From: Rana temporaria
Taxonomy: Eukaryota > Chordata > Amphibia > Anura > Ranidae
Direction of reading: 5' to 3'
Assembly (NCBI RefSeq): GCF_905171775.1
Contig: NC_053492.1
Coordinates: 184,605,278-184,669,277, forward strand
Length of the DNA stretch: 64,000 nt
Below are positions 1 to 11,787 of this stretch, in pieces. The stretch's first letter is position 1, and each line of letters begins with the position of its first letter. Under the pieces are notes generated by a model. The model was not told the DNA's origin, did no database searches, and worked only from the letters and a program-made list of their open reading frames with translations. The position numbers were made by a program, and so were the translations under genes.

Positions 1-134
1 CATTTAAACTTGCTTTTTTTATTTTTATTCCAATCTAAATTTAGTAGGAGTCGGAGCATTGTTTGCCGACTCCGACTCCAGGTACCCAAAATTTCCCCCG
101 ACTCCGACTCCTCGACTCCGACTCCACAGCCCTG
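1..134 (-). mobile_element. End of a hAT-like repeat rich in GACTCC motifs
   Basis: Read on the minus strand the sequence begins CAGGGCTGTGGAGTCGGAG at 134 and carries repeated GAGTCGG motifs down to about 45. CAGGG-type termini are typical of hAT elements. The other end lies outside the window, so no target duplication can be tested. Class assignment is inferred from the terminus only. Confidence 0.55.
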
Positions 135-373
135 GTATTATCAATATATTGTTTTAGCGCTGTACCTCATATTTTAACACATTTATAATTTTCTATCCAC
201 AATTCTTTGGTACTGGCAGCAATTTTCTAAATCACTATTTATAGTTTAGCGCAGTGTTTTTCCAATTCTTTGGTGTGTATATATATCACACACACACATA
301 CATTTTTATATATATAAAAAAAATACAAATCCACACAAATAAAAATATTAAACATCTCGGCTTACAAAATAAT

Positions 374-379
374 TTTATT
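374..379 (-). promoter_or_regulatory. BDH1: Candidate BDH1 polyadenylation signal
   Basis: TTTATT on the plus strand gives AATAAA on the minus strand, about 670 bases after the BDH1 stop codon. The bases between are non-repetitive AT-rich sequence, as expected for a 3' UTR. Other AATAAA hexamers may exist, so use of this one is inferred. Confidence 0.4.
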
Positions 380-1048
380 ACAACATTCAGCTGTGCTACA
401 GAAAATATTACGGCTGATGTACATGTTTCAACATTAATATATAGTTATAAAATGTGTTAAGGTTTGTAGAAGCAACATGCAGCCAAGTAATAGGTTTAGA
501 GCTATTAGATACTTTTAATGTAAAATTTGAAATAAAAGGCAAATGGCCATGTTTCCCTGAGGAGCATAGCAGAAAAGACTGCACAACTCAGCAAGCATTT
601 CATTAATATTCTGCAGTCACACATCCAGGAATGAGGTAGGTGTTCACATAGCGGGTGACTAATTTAGCATTGTACGTCAGCATTTAGAAAAAATATATAC
701 CGTAATATAACTAGTGTTTTCTATTACTTTTAGCATCATAAAGGTTGTTTAGTAACCTGAAGTTTTTCACAGCCTTCTCTAAATTCAGTTATTATTATAG
801 CCCTTATAATGAGAGAGGGAAAACGGTTACAGTGGTCTAAAGAACAGGAAAAATCCTTGTCTTGTCTATATGTTACAAGCTATACACAGACACAATTTAA
901 AGACACAATTTCTTCCCATGACCAAAGGCACAGGTCAAAGAAGTAGCACATTCTAAATGTTGGCAACGATGTGAAGCGAGGTAGTAAACGCCGCAGGCAA
1001 AATCAAGTTATTTGATTAGAAACTACCTAAATTTTATGATCATCCTCC
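380..1048 (-). other. BDH1: Probable BDH1 3' UTR
   Basis: Mostly unique AT-rich sequence lies between the BDH1 stop codon and the candidate AATAAA signal. No coding frame or dispersed repeat was recognised. The boundary is inferred from the signal position. Confidence 0.45.
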
Positions 1049-1518
1049 TCAATGAATATAAATCCTATCAGATATTGCGCCTGGCAGGTGGGTCATGACC
1101 TGCATTCTAAGCCACCAGTAATAATCCATAGGGTGGTAGCGAGTGTAAGGAGCCGTAGCAGTTAGGGCATGGGTGATAGCGTTAATGACAGGCGAGGTAT
1201 CCGTTGAGCCGCTATTACAATAGGTGTTCATTCTGGCGATTTTCTCATCAAAGTATTTTCTTCCATAATCATTCTTCACAGTTTCAGGTAATTCGGCCCA
1301 CATTTTATCAGCAATAGCTTTGATCTTTTCTGGACTGTACAGGCTTGTGGCTGCAATGAAATTTCCAGGTTCAACCACACTGACCTTCACTCCCATTGGG
1401 TGCATCTCATAGCGCAGGCAATCAGAAAATGCTTCTACCCCAAACTTGGTGATACAATACGGGGAACGGGCTGGATTTGCCATGCGCCCCAACATGCTGC
1501 TAATATTCACCACACGTC
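1049..1518 (-). CDS. BDH1: BDH1 terminal coding exon (catalytic Ser/Tyr/Lys and C-terminus)
   Basis: BDH1 interconverts D-beta-hydroxybutyrate and acetoacetate with NAD(H) on the inner mitochondrial membrane and is known to depend on phosphatidylcholine. This exon encodes residues 159-313 of the assembled protein and ends in TGA at 1049-1051. It carries NISSMLG with the catalytic Ser at 165 and YCITK with Tyr178 and Lys182, the S-Y-K part of the SDR tetrad. The C-terminal half (VSVVEPGNF, YTRYHPMDYYWWLRM, THLPGAISD) is the diagnostic lipid-binding/substrate region of BDH1 and reads almost like mammalian BDH1. The acceptor is tttcag at 1521-1519, with a 2-base phase completing the Gly split from the previous exon. 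No frameshift or stop interrupts it. Alternatives such as HSD17B2 or RDH lack this C-terminus. Confidence 0.95.
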
Positions 1519-1707
1519 CTGAAAAGAGACATGAAGGACAACTATAATGAATTCATGGCCATAATTCAGGTATTACAAGCAAACATGTTAGACTTGGTCA
1601 TCATATCTACATAGTAGTTCAACTACACCAATATGTATAACTCTGTATAATCTATGCAGTAGTCTGCTATGATATAACTTAAAATATAGAAGGAATGGCA
1701 GTACAGT

Positions 1708-1896
1708 GGGGTTGATTTACTAAAACCGAGGCTTGCAAAATATGGTGCAGCTGTGTATGGTAGCCAATCTAACGTCGTTCAATTAAGCTTTGTCAAAAAA
1801 AATAAAAGAAAGAACAAAACTGGAAGCGGATTGGTTTCTATGCAGAGTTGAACCATACCGGTATTTAGCATTCTACAGTTTTAGAAAATCAACCCC
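1708..1896. mobile_element. Short MITE with GGGGTTGATTTAC termini
   Basis: The element starts GGGGTTGATTTACTAAAA and ends in its near inverse TTTTAGAAAATCAACCCC. It is flanked on both sides by ACAGT (1703-1707 and 1897-1901), a 5-bp target duplication. It lies in the last BDH1 intron. Relatives occur at 6241-6383 and 50284-51226. Confidence 0.75.
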
Positions 1897-2880
1897 ACAG
1901 TGTCTGATTTTGTGTAAAATGTATATAAAGATGAGAGATTTTTTTCAAAGCAAATAGGTGCAGGAACTTCCCTTTTCTGAGTCACCCCTTTGACTCCACA
2001 ACCTACCCACCTCCGAGCACAATTATTTGGTTCCTACCCACCTCCCAGTACAGCCCATTTTAAAAAATACAGAGCCAATAGTATAATTTTGTGGTGCCAA
2101 GTAATTGAGTATGGAATTTGGTAATAACAAGAAAAACAGTAAAGTGGATCCCCTGTAGCCAGCAACAATAGATCCCTGGCAGCAACAATAGATCTCCCCA
2201 CAGCCAGCATCAATAGGCCCTCCAGCAGCCATCAACAATAGACCCCTCCCTCAACAGCAACAACTGACCCCCCCCAGCAACAATAGATTAGTCACCAGAA
2301 ACAATAGACCCCCCCCTGCAAAAATAGATCCCCTACAGCTATATTAGATCCTCCAGCAGCCAACATCAATAGTCCCTGCAGCGCGCCCCAGCACGCCTTT
2401 CTATTACATACATTCAGTGCTGGAGGTGTGTTCCCCCACGTTCCCATTGAAAAAAAAAAAATCCTGATAAGGATGATCTACAAACCTTAAGCCATTATCT
2501 GACCACCCATTAAACCTAGCTGAAGATGATCAGGAGGAACCTATCTCAAAGTCTCTCTGTAACCTCTGACCACAACATCAGGTTTCTGCCTAAACTTTCA
2601 GAAAGCTTGTTTTTGCATGAGCTTCTCAGGGAACTGGGTCAGCAGATGAAAGTACAGGAGGAGTGATGCAAATGTAAGAGCAAGCGTCTGCGACAAAGCT
2701 GTACTGTTACTTTACCACTTTCTAAATACAGAATTGCTTTAACGGTGGTACTGCATCGCCCAGTGCAACCTCAATCTTGAAAACAATGTTTCTCCTAGAA
2801 GCTGCTCTGCTACTTTATGCATAGTAGGCCTGATACATCAAGGTGTTCCTACCAAAAACCGGAGTCAGAAAGCCTAAACG
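1897..2880. repeat. BDH1 intron with a degenerate AACAATAGAYCCC tandem repeat
   Basis: About ten imperfect units built around CAACAATAGACCCC lie at 2148-2385, with a loose 20-30 bp period. The remainder of this intron stretch shows no gene and no other repeat I can name. Confidence 0.45.
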
Positions 2881-3636
2881 GGGCCGGATTCAGATACCTC
2901 TGCGTATCTGTCCGGTGGTGTAACGTATCGTAACATAACGTATCTACGATACGTTACGCCGCTCTAACTTTAGGCGCGAGTTCTTTATTCAGAAAGAACT
3001 TGCGCCCTTAGTTACGGCGGCGTAACGTATGTGTTGCGGCATAAGGCCGTGTAATTCAAATGGGGATGTAGGGGGCGTGTTTTATATAAATTATGCTTGA
3101 CCCCACGTATTTGACGTTTTTTTTGAACGGCGCATGCGCCGTTCTTGAAAACATCCCAGTGCGCATGCTCGAAAATCCGCCGCACAACGTCATTGCTTTC
3201 GACGTGAACGTAAATTACGTCCAGCCGTATTCGCGAACGACTTACGCAAACGACGTAAAAAATTCAAAACTCGGCGCGGGAACGACGGCCATACTTAACA
3301 TTAGCTACCCCTCATATAGCAGGGGTAACTATACGCCGGAAAAAGCCGAACGCAAACAACGTAAAAAAAAAAGCGCTGGGGGGCCGTTCATTTCTGAATC
3401 GGCGTAACTACTCATTTGCATATTCCTCGCGTAAAAAGACGGAAGTGCCACCTAGCGGCCAGCCTGGAATTGCAGCCTAAGATCCGACGGTGTAAGACAC
3501 TTACACCTGGCGGATCTTAGAGAGATCTATGCGCAACTGATTCTCTGAATCAGGCGCATAGATACGACCGGCCGAACTCAGAGATACGATGGCGTATCAG
3601 GAGATACGCCGTCGTATCTCTTTCTGAATCCGGCCC
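2881..3636. mobile_element. Long-hairpin MITE with GGGCCGGATTCAGA termini
   Basis: The element begins GGGCCGGATTCAGATAC and ends TCTTTCTGAATCCGGCCC. It contains many short ACGTAA and TACGCC motifs in inverted order, so much of it can fold back. Related elements lie at 6424-6760, 19729-20491 and 22513-23122. The superfamily is not certain because no clear target duplication was seen. It is in a BDH1 intron. Confidence 0.65.
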
Positions 3637-4994
3637 ACAGATTCAAACCTCCCCTTAATATCCTAAAATAATTGGTGGCTGTGGGTAATAAGTCCAATCT
3701 TAGTAAGAGCATGCTGTACACAGTGTATACTGCAGTAGCTACTGGAAGACATTTCCAATGTAATCATGTTTTACATAAGCCCAGATATAGAAGCAAGCAC
3801 AATTGAACAGCAGTTACATCTGCTGTTCATGTCGTCTGACAGCCGCCAGTGTAAGACTACAAATACCAGCGCTTCAGGTTTCTTTCTTCCGTGGAGGAGT
3901 CTGGTATTTTGGGCTCAATTTAGTAAAGAATATCCCATGAGATAGATGAATCACATGACACATTTTTTTTTCCAATGAAGCGTCTCACCTGCAATAACTT
4001 TAATTTGCAGGGGTTTCCTCCAACTTCCTGTTTTGGCTATAGGAAAGGAAGTGAAGGTAAATCCCCATAATGACAAAGGTGTCTTTTTTATTGGTGGAAG
4101 AAGGGTGCTTATATATGTGTAGTTTTTGATGATATTTTCATTCAATATTCGACCTTTATAAAGATATTTTGTATTTACTTAATTTAAAGTGGTTGCAAAG
4201 GCAGAAGGTTTTTTGCTCTTAATGCATTAAGAGAAAAAAGCCTTCTGTGTGCAGCAGCCCCCCTAACACTTACCAGAGGTCCATCCAGTTCCAGCGATGT
4301 CCATGAATGTATCAGCAGTCCGAGATTCTCCTTCTTGAGACACAGCAGTGACACCATTGGCTCCCACTGCTGTCAATCAAAATCAGCTAGCCAAATCAGG
4401 GGAGAGATTGGGCAGGGGCCAGGTTGGGGCTCCTTGTCTGAATGGACACAAGGAGCTGTAACGCAGCTTGGGTTCCCCTATAGCAAGCTGCGATATGTGG
4501 GTGCACTGAACAGGAGGAAGGGACCAGCAGAACAGAAAAAGGACCCGAGAAGAGGGGGATCTGGGCTGCCCTGTGCAAATCCACTGCAACAGAGCAGGCA
4601 AGTATAACAAAATTTGTTATTTTTATAGTAAAAAAAAAAAACACACACACACACAATCACTTGTTTTTATAAAAGTGTGAAAACAGCTTCCCTTTGACTG
4701 GTATTCCAGTCACCTTTTGTATTAATAGATATGCTGCAAGAATTGCACCATCTTAGTGAGTTGGCATTTTCTATAGTTTAAACCATCTTACCTCTTTATT
4801 AGCAAGAAAAACTGACAGGAGTTACTTCTCCACTGTATTCATTCCACTGAATATCACGTCACGAGATAAAATACCACATGAAATAACTCATGCTTTATTT
4901 TAGTAGCTTTTTGTTGAAAATTTCTTTGAAAAATGCCAAAAGCTATTTTACCGCAATTTTTAAAGAACAAAATACCTCTTCATGAATTGGGCCC
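3637..4994. other. BDH1 intron, mostly unassigned
   Basis: No gene was recognised. At 4186-4650 there is half of a common AAAGTGGTTGCAAAGG-type element. It contains a small hairpin around CTTAATGCATTAAG at 4218-4231. A short CA run lies near 4640. Confidence 0.4.
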
Positions 4995-5247
4995 TGTGGG
5001 GGTTATTTAGGAAAAGCAAATCCACTTTGCACTACAAGTGCAAACTGCACTTGAAATTGCACTGAAAGTGCAGTTCCTGGAGATCCGAGGGGGACATGCA
5101 AGGATAATAAAAAACAGCATATTAGCTTGTACATAATTGGATGATAAAATCAGCAGAGCTTCCTCTCAGATTTACAGCGACTGCACTTCCAAGTGCACTT
5201 TGCACTTGTAGTGCAAAATGGATTTGCCTTTCGTAAATAACACCCAA
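4995..5247. mobile_element. Palindromic MITE with GGGTTATTTA termini
   Basis: Left arm GGGGTTATTTAGGAAAAGCA and right arm TTCGTAAATAACACCC are inverted copies. The arms extend inward through AAATCCA, TTTGCAC and TACAAGTGCA. No clear target duplication was found. Confidence 0.65.
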
Positions 5248-5583
5248 TGTCTTCATTCAGCCTGCAGGTTGAATGAAAACAAATCTGTCCGTGAATTTTT
5301 AGAGTGGTCTTTATTCTTAGAGGGAAAGGATTAAATTAGAGACACTTTCTGTGGTGACAGATTTCCCTCAGTATAAAGCTATATTCTCCCATTTCCTGTG
5401 GTATCTATTGGACAGGTAAGCGACAGTAAAACTCCTCCAAAGGGGACCAAAAAAAAAAGGAAGAGCAAAAATATATTTAACCCTTCCTACTCTGTTCAAA
5501 ACATAATAATAATTAAAGTAAAAAGAAAATATATATATGCTAAACCTATACTAGCTTCTGGATTAGGGCAAATTCCTTCTCTT

Positions 5584-5855
5584 AGGCCCCGTACACACGA
5601 CCGGTTTTCTCGGCAGAATTCAGCAAGAAACTCGATGGGAGACGTATTCTGCCGAGAAAACCGGTCGTGTGTACACTTTTCGCCGAGAAACCCGTTGAGG
5701 AACTCGTCGAGGCAAATAGAGAGCATGTTCTCTATTTCCTCGTTGGGCAATGGGAAAATTTGGCTCGCAGAGATCCTCGGCGTCTTCACAAGGAACTCAA
5801 CGAGCAAAACAATGTGTTTTGCCCGTCGAGTTTCTTGGACGTGTGTACGGGGCCT
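5584..5855. mobile_element. Palindromic MITE with AGGCCCCGTACACACG termini, copy 1
   Basis: The terminal inverted repeats are AGGCCCCGTACACACGACCG and its inverse ending GTGTGTACGGGGCCT. Two internal inverted segments (CTCGGCAGAATTC and CGAGTTTCTTGG types) follow. The 272-bp length and the sequence match the element at 13426-13699 almost throughout. Both are in BDH1 introns. Confidence 0.75.
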
Positions 5856-6240
5856 CACACTTTGCTTAGACTAGGTATCTCTGGTAGTCATCCAGCATTC
5901 ACTAGATCCACTTTTGGACAACTGGTCAGCTTATCAGATTTTGAAATATATCATCACCAAAGACAGTACCCTGCACAATGTGACTTCATTTGAAAACCTG
6001 TACTTGGACACATCCCACTTACCCAGTCTTATCTCAGTTGTATAAACTACTAGTGGCAGGCTTTATTCCACCATAGATACGTAATTGGGAAAAAGATTTG
6101 CAGTTGACCTTTTCTCAGGCTCAAGTGGAACGGGTTATACTGTTGGCACACGAGTCTTCCATCGCTACAACATTTTCAAGGGTACAAGATTCTATGTGGT
6201 TGGTACAGGGTCCCTATGACTTCATACAAAATGCACATAG
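5856..6240. other. Unassigned BDH1 intron
   Basis: No coding exon, repeat family or regulatory signal was recognised in this stretch. Confidence 0.4.
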
Positions 6241-6383
6241 GGGTTGATTTACTAAAAGTGGAGAGTGCATGGTAGCCTCTAACTTCAGTGTGTTCAATCA
6301 AGCTTTTACAAAAGGAAAACTGGAAGCCGATTGTTTTTTTATGCAGAGCTGCACCAGATTTTCTAGTTTTAGTAAATCAACCC
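6241..6383. mobile_element. GGGTTGATTTAC MITE, second copy
   Basis: Starts GGGTTGATTTACTAAAAG and ends CTAGTTTTAGTAAATCAACCC. The flanks CATAG and AATAG differ by one base, consistent with an older 5-bp target duplication. Confidence 0.65.
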
Positions 6384-6423
6384 AATAGTTTCTGCGGGTG
6401 GTGCAGTCGGGATGAAGGATCTT

Positions 6424-6760
6424 AGGGCCAGATTCACAAAGCAGATGCGCCGACTTAACTCGAGATGCGCGGCGTAATTGAAAAATGCGCCACGCGTATC
6501 TTTGCGCCGTATCCTCAAAACGAGGTACGCCTGAAATCCATTTTTTTCCGTCCTACCTAAAAGAATTACACCGGCGCTTCCTCGCGCGCAAAATACGCTA
6601 GACACGCCGCTGTTTTGATAGGCAAAGATGCAAATGAGGGAGATAAGGCGATCCACAAAATTAAGTGTGTGCGGCGTAGATTACGCCCTGTGCGCTTCTG
6701 CTAGTTTCATGGTGTAAAATTACACGTTATAAAAGGTGCCCTAATTTTACACCAGCCGTG
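6424..6760. mobile_element. Truncated GGGCCAGATTCACAAAG element
   Basis: One terminus (GGGCCAGATTCACAAAGC) is present. It is followed by the ATGCGCC/GGCGCA-rich interior seen in the related elements, but no matching right end was found. Confidence 0.5.
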
Positions 6761-6929
6761 TAAAGGTCAGCTAAAGCAACACCATTAAGGAAGAGCTGAG
6801 CACACACACTTGCCGGACTACAATCTGTCTGCCAACATGCCAGGGGCATCCATGCTCATAAATATACTAGTGACTTTAGTAACCGAGGGTACCCCCTCTT
6901 CTGAGGGAACAGCATTTGTTAAAAAAAAA

Positions 6930-7915
6930 AAAAATAGATATTTATAATGGCAAAAGGTAAAAGATATTGTGTTTTTTTCAAACTTGTCACTCTTCTTTTG
7001 TTTATAGCGCAAGAAATAAAAACCACAGAGGTGATCAAATACCACCAAATACCACCACTGGGTACAGTGTTGCATGACTGCGCAATTGTCATGCAAAGTG
7101 TGACTGCGGTTAAACAGATAAAATATATATAACTGGAGAGTGAAGGAGTTGCAGCAGACTGACATTAGCCGTCTGATCACTCTTCTCTCCCTTCATTTAT
7201 GCTTGTCATTGTCATTACTTTAGAATGCAGCACTCCTTATTTGGCTCATAGCACTGCTAGTCCTTCACCTATTCTGCCCCTCTTGTACAGGGGATTGCAA
7301 TCAGATACAATACTAGGACATGTATTTAGATGATAACACGAGCTGCAGTTGGAAATTACACTGAATAATATGTTGTTAATAAATACATAGCTGTATTATT
7401 TAGGTCTTTCACATCTGCCTGAAATATAACTTTTAAATGGACCTTCAGAAAAGAGAAGTAAAAGATTTCCCCCTCCTCCCCCAATCATACTTACCTAGGT
7501 GGATGCTGCATCTGTCCCCCGGCACCTCTGCACGAGAACCTGAGCGAGCAAACATCGGCAATCACTCGGTTTTCAGAGCTCCTTGAGCAGAGAGCTGGAG
7601 ACTATCATTCAAAGCTCTCTGCTCATCTCCTGCCTCGCTCACTGGATCGCTGAGCTGTGGAGGGGGCGGAGCGACCCTAAAGGATCTCTTCGACTCGCTG
7701 AGAGGCCGAGACTGGTGTCAGTCCAGGTACCTGGCCAAACTGACTCCCATTGTTGGGATGACGTGCTGCTTGGACGGACAATGGTGATGTCAGCAGAAAG
7801 TGGACTTCAGCCCGCTCTCTGCTAAAAATGGGTCACAGGAGTGCAAAATTAATTGCACTCCTGTGATCCATAGGAAAAGTCCAGCCTAACAAGCTTTGGC
7901 TGGGCTTCTCCTTTA
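6930..7915. other. BDH1 intron with relics of common dispersed repeats
   Basis: The segment 6940-7060 (GGCAAAAGGTAAAAGATATT, GTTTATAGCGCAAGAAATAAA) is a diverged copy of the interior of the TTAA element at 15605-16131. The segment 7436-7915 resembles half of a TTAA-type hairpin element containing GAGAGCTGGAG and AGCTCTCTGC. No exon was recognised. Confidence 0.4.
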
Positions 7916-8222
7916 GATAAAAGTAACAGCCATCCCCCCTATCCTCTAACAAATATGTTTCTGTCATCTGGGAACGGCTACCATTATTTGTGACAGATAC
8001 CCATTCCGACTACTGGTTGTAACCTCCTGGGACACTGCATACAGGACCAGTCCTACAGTAGCAAGCCAGCTCCCATACCCAAGATGGCGGTGCCAGAGAG
8101 TCATACCCCAGCAAAGAATCAGCTCCAAGGAAGACAGCGCTGGACTCCGTGAGCTGGAAGTGTCAATTCCTTTTATTATTTAAAAAACAAGTAAAGATCT
8201 TCAAGGTCTTACGGTCTCTTAC

Positions 8223-8375
8223 CTTTAGCTCTGCGGATAAGAGGGAGACAGGTCTTGGTAACCCTAACTGTGCCCCAAAGGTTCACTTCAGCTACTTCTT
8301 TATAAGTGTCCATGCTGGTGAACTCCACTTCTCCAAATGTTGATATTCCAGCATTGTTAATTACACCCCATAAAC
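8223..8375 (-). CDS. BDH1: BDH1 coding exon with NNAG and catalytic Asn region
   Basis: Encodes residues 108-157 plus parts of the split glycines on both sides. LWGVINNAGISTFGEVEFTS contains the SDR NNAG motif (113-116) that stabilises the central beta-sheet. VNLWGT supplies the fourth member of the catalytic tetrad, Asn138. The acceptor is cctag at 8377-8376 and the donor AAAG|GTAAGA begins at 8222. The 153-base exon starts with two bases of a Gly codon and ends with the first base of the Gly before RVVNISS, so phases agree with both neighbouring exons. The peptide matches the corresponding BDH1 exon of mammals closely (EVEFTS, EVNLWGTVR, LPLIRRAKG). Confidence 0.93.
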
Positions 8376-8480
8376 CTAGGCAAAAGCAAAAATAATGTTA
8401 CATTCACAACCATTGTGTTTGAGGCCATCAGCGTCAGAACTAATCATACAAGAAGAAGAAAAAAAACAAAAAAAAAACAC

Positions 8481-8483
<3 letters not shown>

Positions 8484-8525
<42 letters not shown>
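8484..8525. repeat. (CA)n microsatellite
   Basis: About 20 uninterrupted CA units lie a little over 100 bp upstream of the BDH1 exon acceptor, within the intron. An A-rich stretch precedes them. Confidence 0.9.
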
Positions 8526-8529
<4 letters not shown>

Positions 8530-8655
8530 AAGGGCAAATGCTGTATAAATAAAAAAAGTGTATAAAAAAAATGGAAATTAAAGCTAAAATAGGTATTTTT
8601 TGTTATGTCGTGCCATATAGCCTGTCTCCAAAATGAATCCAATTATACAGTAGCT

Positions 8656-9504
8656 TTAACCCTCCTAGCGGTATTCCCGAGTCTTTTATACCAAAATCAG
8701 TATCCCCGAGTCAGACTCGGGCTTGCCTCGCTGCAGCAGCAGACAAAGTTACTTACCTTGTCCTGGATCCAGCGATGTCACCGCGCTGTGTGAGCGAGCC
8801 GGTGCTCGCTCGATTCACACAGTGTCCTCCTGTGCCGCCGATCTCCATTCCCTGCGACGTTACGACGCACGGGAGCGGAGAACGGCGCCAAATTCAAAAA
8901 GGTAAACAAACACATTACATACAGTATACTGTAATCTTATAGATTACAGTACTGTATGTAAAAAATACACACCCCCCTTGTCCCTAGTGGTCTGCCCAGT
9001 GTTCTGCATGTACTTTTATATAATAAAAACGGTTCTTTCTGCCTGCAAACTGGAGATTGTCCAAAGCAACCAAAAGGGTCCCTTTATGTCAAAAGTGATT
9101 TTAGAGCAGCTAGAAAACAGCGATAATAAATTATAATCACTTGCAGAATTGAGCGATAGCAATTTGTGGGGAAATTCGTCATAAAAAAATAAAAGTAATG
9201 ACAGCGACAATTCTGCAACTGAGCAAATTTCAGTGATTTTGAGTTGATTACATTATTGAATAATTTTTATTATAATTATATTATTATTTGTTATAATTAT
9301 TTATAATTGTTTATTATATTATAATTTTGTTTTTAAAAAAATGTCATACCCAGGATGCCTACTAGGTCTCTTGTTTGGTCAGATTTAAGTGAGTTATTCC
9401 TAAAAATTACAGACCTACAGTATAAAACGCCAAATTTCCTTGCAAATAATGGTACCGCTTTCAGCACCTTTTTTCTGAAATAATCATACCGCCAGGGAGG
9501 TTAA
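8656..9504. mobile_element. piggyBac-like non-autonomous element, TTAA flanks, copy 1
   Basis: TTAA at 8656-8659 and 9501-9504 flank inverted termini CCCTCCTAGCGGTAT and ATACCGCCAGGGAGG. TTAA duplication is the hallmark of piggyBac insertion. The interior (paired CGAGTC..GACTCGGG near the left end, AT-rich right half) is shared in opposite orientation with 44866-45693. There is no transposase frame, so it must have been mobilised in trans. Confidence 0.8.
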
Positions 9505-9537
9505 AGGATACTGTGTATACTGGGAGCTATAAAACCA

Positions 9538-9900
9538 GCTCTTAGACCCATTTTACATTGAAGGAGTTTTACAGGTGTTTTTTTTTCCGCCAAAAATAGT
9601 GCCTGAACAGCACCTGTAAACGGCCTCTTCTGCAGCCCCAGCGTGAAAGGGGCAGTGGGGCAGTGCACTTGCAGGACAGGAAAAAAAAAGTCCATCTTTT
9701 GGGCGGTGCAGGAGTGCTCCTGCACCGCCCTTGCCTATTGAAATGAATGGCTTCGGCAGTGGCGCTTTTCAGGCACTGTTAAAGCTTTCCTCGGCCGCTA
9801 GTGGGGGTTAAAAGCAGCCAGATAGCGGCCGAGTAGCTAAAACTAACGGCACTTTAATGCCAACACCCCATCACCCACCCTACTGTCAAAGGGGTCTTAG
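9538..9900. mobile_element. Dispersed repeat with CGGCCGCTAGTGGGGGTTAAAA core
   Basis: The segment shares the TCGGCCGCTAGTGGGGGTTAA core and CACCTGTAAA/TTTACAGGTG pairs with segments at 31427-31600 and 54660-54800. Ends are not clear and the class is unknown. Confidence 0.45.
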
Positions 9901-10438
9901 TGCAGACACAGTGCACAGCAGTGGAATAAAGATCACAGTGTTACCAAAACCCAGGACCGTGCATTCACTATATATGGTCTCCCACAATACACAGAACATG
10001 GAAATACAATTATTTTAGAAAATATAAACTGCTAAATACCTTTTCTCATCAACACTTAGACTTCTATGAGTGTCTGGTTAAAGCTTGTAGGAGGAGTTTT
10101 CAATTCCCTACAATTGTCCTATGAGGCTGTAGGACCCCTACTGTCTGGTCAGTGCTGTTTGGCCCTGTGCTTATCACATGCACGCTTCCAAGAAAGAAAA
10201 AAATATAACTCTCTAGCAAGACACACCAAACTGAGCATGTGCAGCCTGACTCCAGTAGCCTGTCTTATCCAGACCTTTTTTGGAGTCAGTGGAAGAAGAG
10301 GAAGATCTGTGCATACAGGATCAAATAGCCTTTTTACACAATGCAGAGGACTAACCCCTTAGGTTCCACAGTGAGTATAACAAGCATTCTTTACTGTATA
10401 TACACACCGATTTTACAGTTGTGAGTTTAGTAACACTT

Positions 10439-10627
10439 TAAGGCCTCTTTCACATGGGAGATGTGAGAACACCCATGCGTTCCGATTCCAGTGCAGGGAA
10501 AATAAACAAAAACAAACCTGTATGGCTGAACTCGCAACGTACAGACATTGCATGTGATTGGCACCTGCGATGTGGATGCGAATCACATGCGATGTCTAAG
10601 ATTGCACAAGTGTGAATCTGGGCTTAA
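10439..10627. mobile_element. Short MITE related to the GTTCACAC family
   Basis: Starts TTAAGGCCTCTTTCACATG and ends GTGTGAATCTGGGCTTAA, an imperfect inverted pair. Similar termini with TAA duplications at 29884-30294 and 56385-56611 suggest a PIF/Harbinger-type element. Confidence 0.55.
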
Positions 10628-10722
10628 ACTTGCCTGAGCCACCTGGTAAATCATATAAATAAAAAATAGCATAGTTTATTATTTTAGAAACATAATGCAC
10701 AGGACTATGGAAATACATTTAC

Positions 10723-10864
10723 CTTTTTCTGGGTCTTTCAAGTTTTCTTTAATAATTTCCACAGCTCTGTCGATCTCTTCCTGTTTTACCACATTCAACT
10801 GAACAGTCTTCATTCTTTCACTCTTCATATTGTCAAGTTCTTTCACACCAGCATCTCCCTTGTC
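10723..10864 (-). CDS. BDH1: BDH1 coding exon between cofactor loop and NNAG
   Basis: Encodes residues 60-106 and the first base of Gly107: DKGDAGVKELD through IIKENLKDPEKG. It includes TVQLNV, the conserved beta-strand after which the adenine-binding Asp/Asn region of SDR enzymes is found. The acceptor ctacag precedes GAC at 10864. The donor G|GTAAATG follows at 10722. The 142-base exon (47 codons plus 1 base) joins in phase to the next exon, which begins with two bases of the Gly codon. Strong match to mammalian BDH1 (DKG..GVKELD, RTVQLNV, SLKDPEKG). Confidence 0.93.
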
Positions 10865-10942
10865 CTGTAGTTGGAAAGTAGCAATTATAATTTTCCATAT
10901 GCTGCAACAGAATACCATGTGCACAGACGAATACATTAAAGC

Positions 10943-11772
10943 TTAAAGAGGGACCTAACTGACCCCTAACTTTTGTTCCCCAATGTCACCACTTACCTGT
11001 TATGCTGGATTAAAATTACAAATACACACTCTCCTGCCTAGCAAATCCATGCAGTGACTTGTAGTGAGCCAATGCAGTGGTGTCTGTGTTTTGTCTTGCA
11101 CCACCATCTTGGTCCTTTTAACCTGAATGCCTCTACTGGTTTCGGGCAGCCCTTCACCAGCGATGTGAACACTGGCGCATGTGCACATCGTAGGAGGTAT
11201 CTCTCGATGGGAGATACCATTTCTTGGGCACAATTGAAACCTATACAAACAGCGGGGGGAGACCATAGTTCTTAGATTGTGCCTCGCTGTTGTGGCAGCG
11301 AGGTACAAATCTGAGAACTATGGTCTCCCCTGCTGTTTGTACAGGTTTAAATTGTGCCTGTGAAATGGTACCTCCCATCGAGAGCTACCTCCTATGATGT
11401 GAGCATTCGTGCCATGGTTACGTCAGCCCTGCTGATTGGCAAATCAGCTGTTATGCTGTTCCGTACGGCACATGTGCAGTACATCCTGGGCACTTCTCGA
11501 CAGAACACCGGGAGCCTCAGCCGCGGATTTTTCTTTTGACGTCACGGCTGGGGCTACCGCATGCACAATAGGGCCCCGGCGTGAAGCCGAAAGACTACAC
11601 TGCCAGGTTCACTCACCCGCAATGGCGGCAGCAGCACCCAACAGCTGATGGAAACATCAGCTGCGGGTGCCGACATCGCTGGACTACAGGACAGGCAAGT
11701 GTCCTATTATTAGCAGCTGCAGCTGCTTTTAATTTATTTTTATAGAAAATTTTGGGTGGAACACCGCTTTAA
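10943..11772. mobile_element. TTAA-flanked hairpin element
   Basis: TTAA at 10943-10946 and 11769-11772 flank the element. A long imperfect palindrome centred near 11285 pairs GGGGAGACCATAGTTCT with AGAACTATGGTCTCCCC and, further out, GATACCATTTC with GAAATGGTACC. The terminal AGAGGGACC/GGAACACCGCT pair is weak, so the exact class is inferred from the TTAA flanks. Confidence 0.55.
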
Positions 11773-11787
11773 GTCGGAAAATACATA

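Noticed and set aside
3093..3407. 104-codon plus-strand frame
   Set aside because: Entirely inside the GGGCCGGATTC hairpin element, with no domain or splice context.
5398..5993. Open frames of 108-158 codons on both strands, repeated at 13321-13709
   Set aside because: They lie over the palindromic CCCCGTACACA MITE, and the similarity between the two loci is that of the element.
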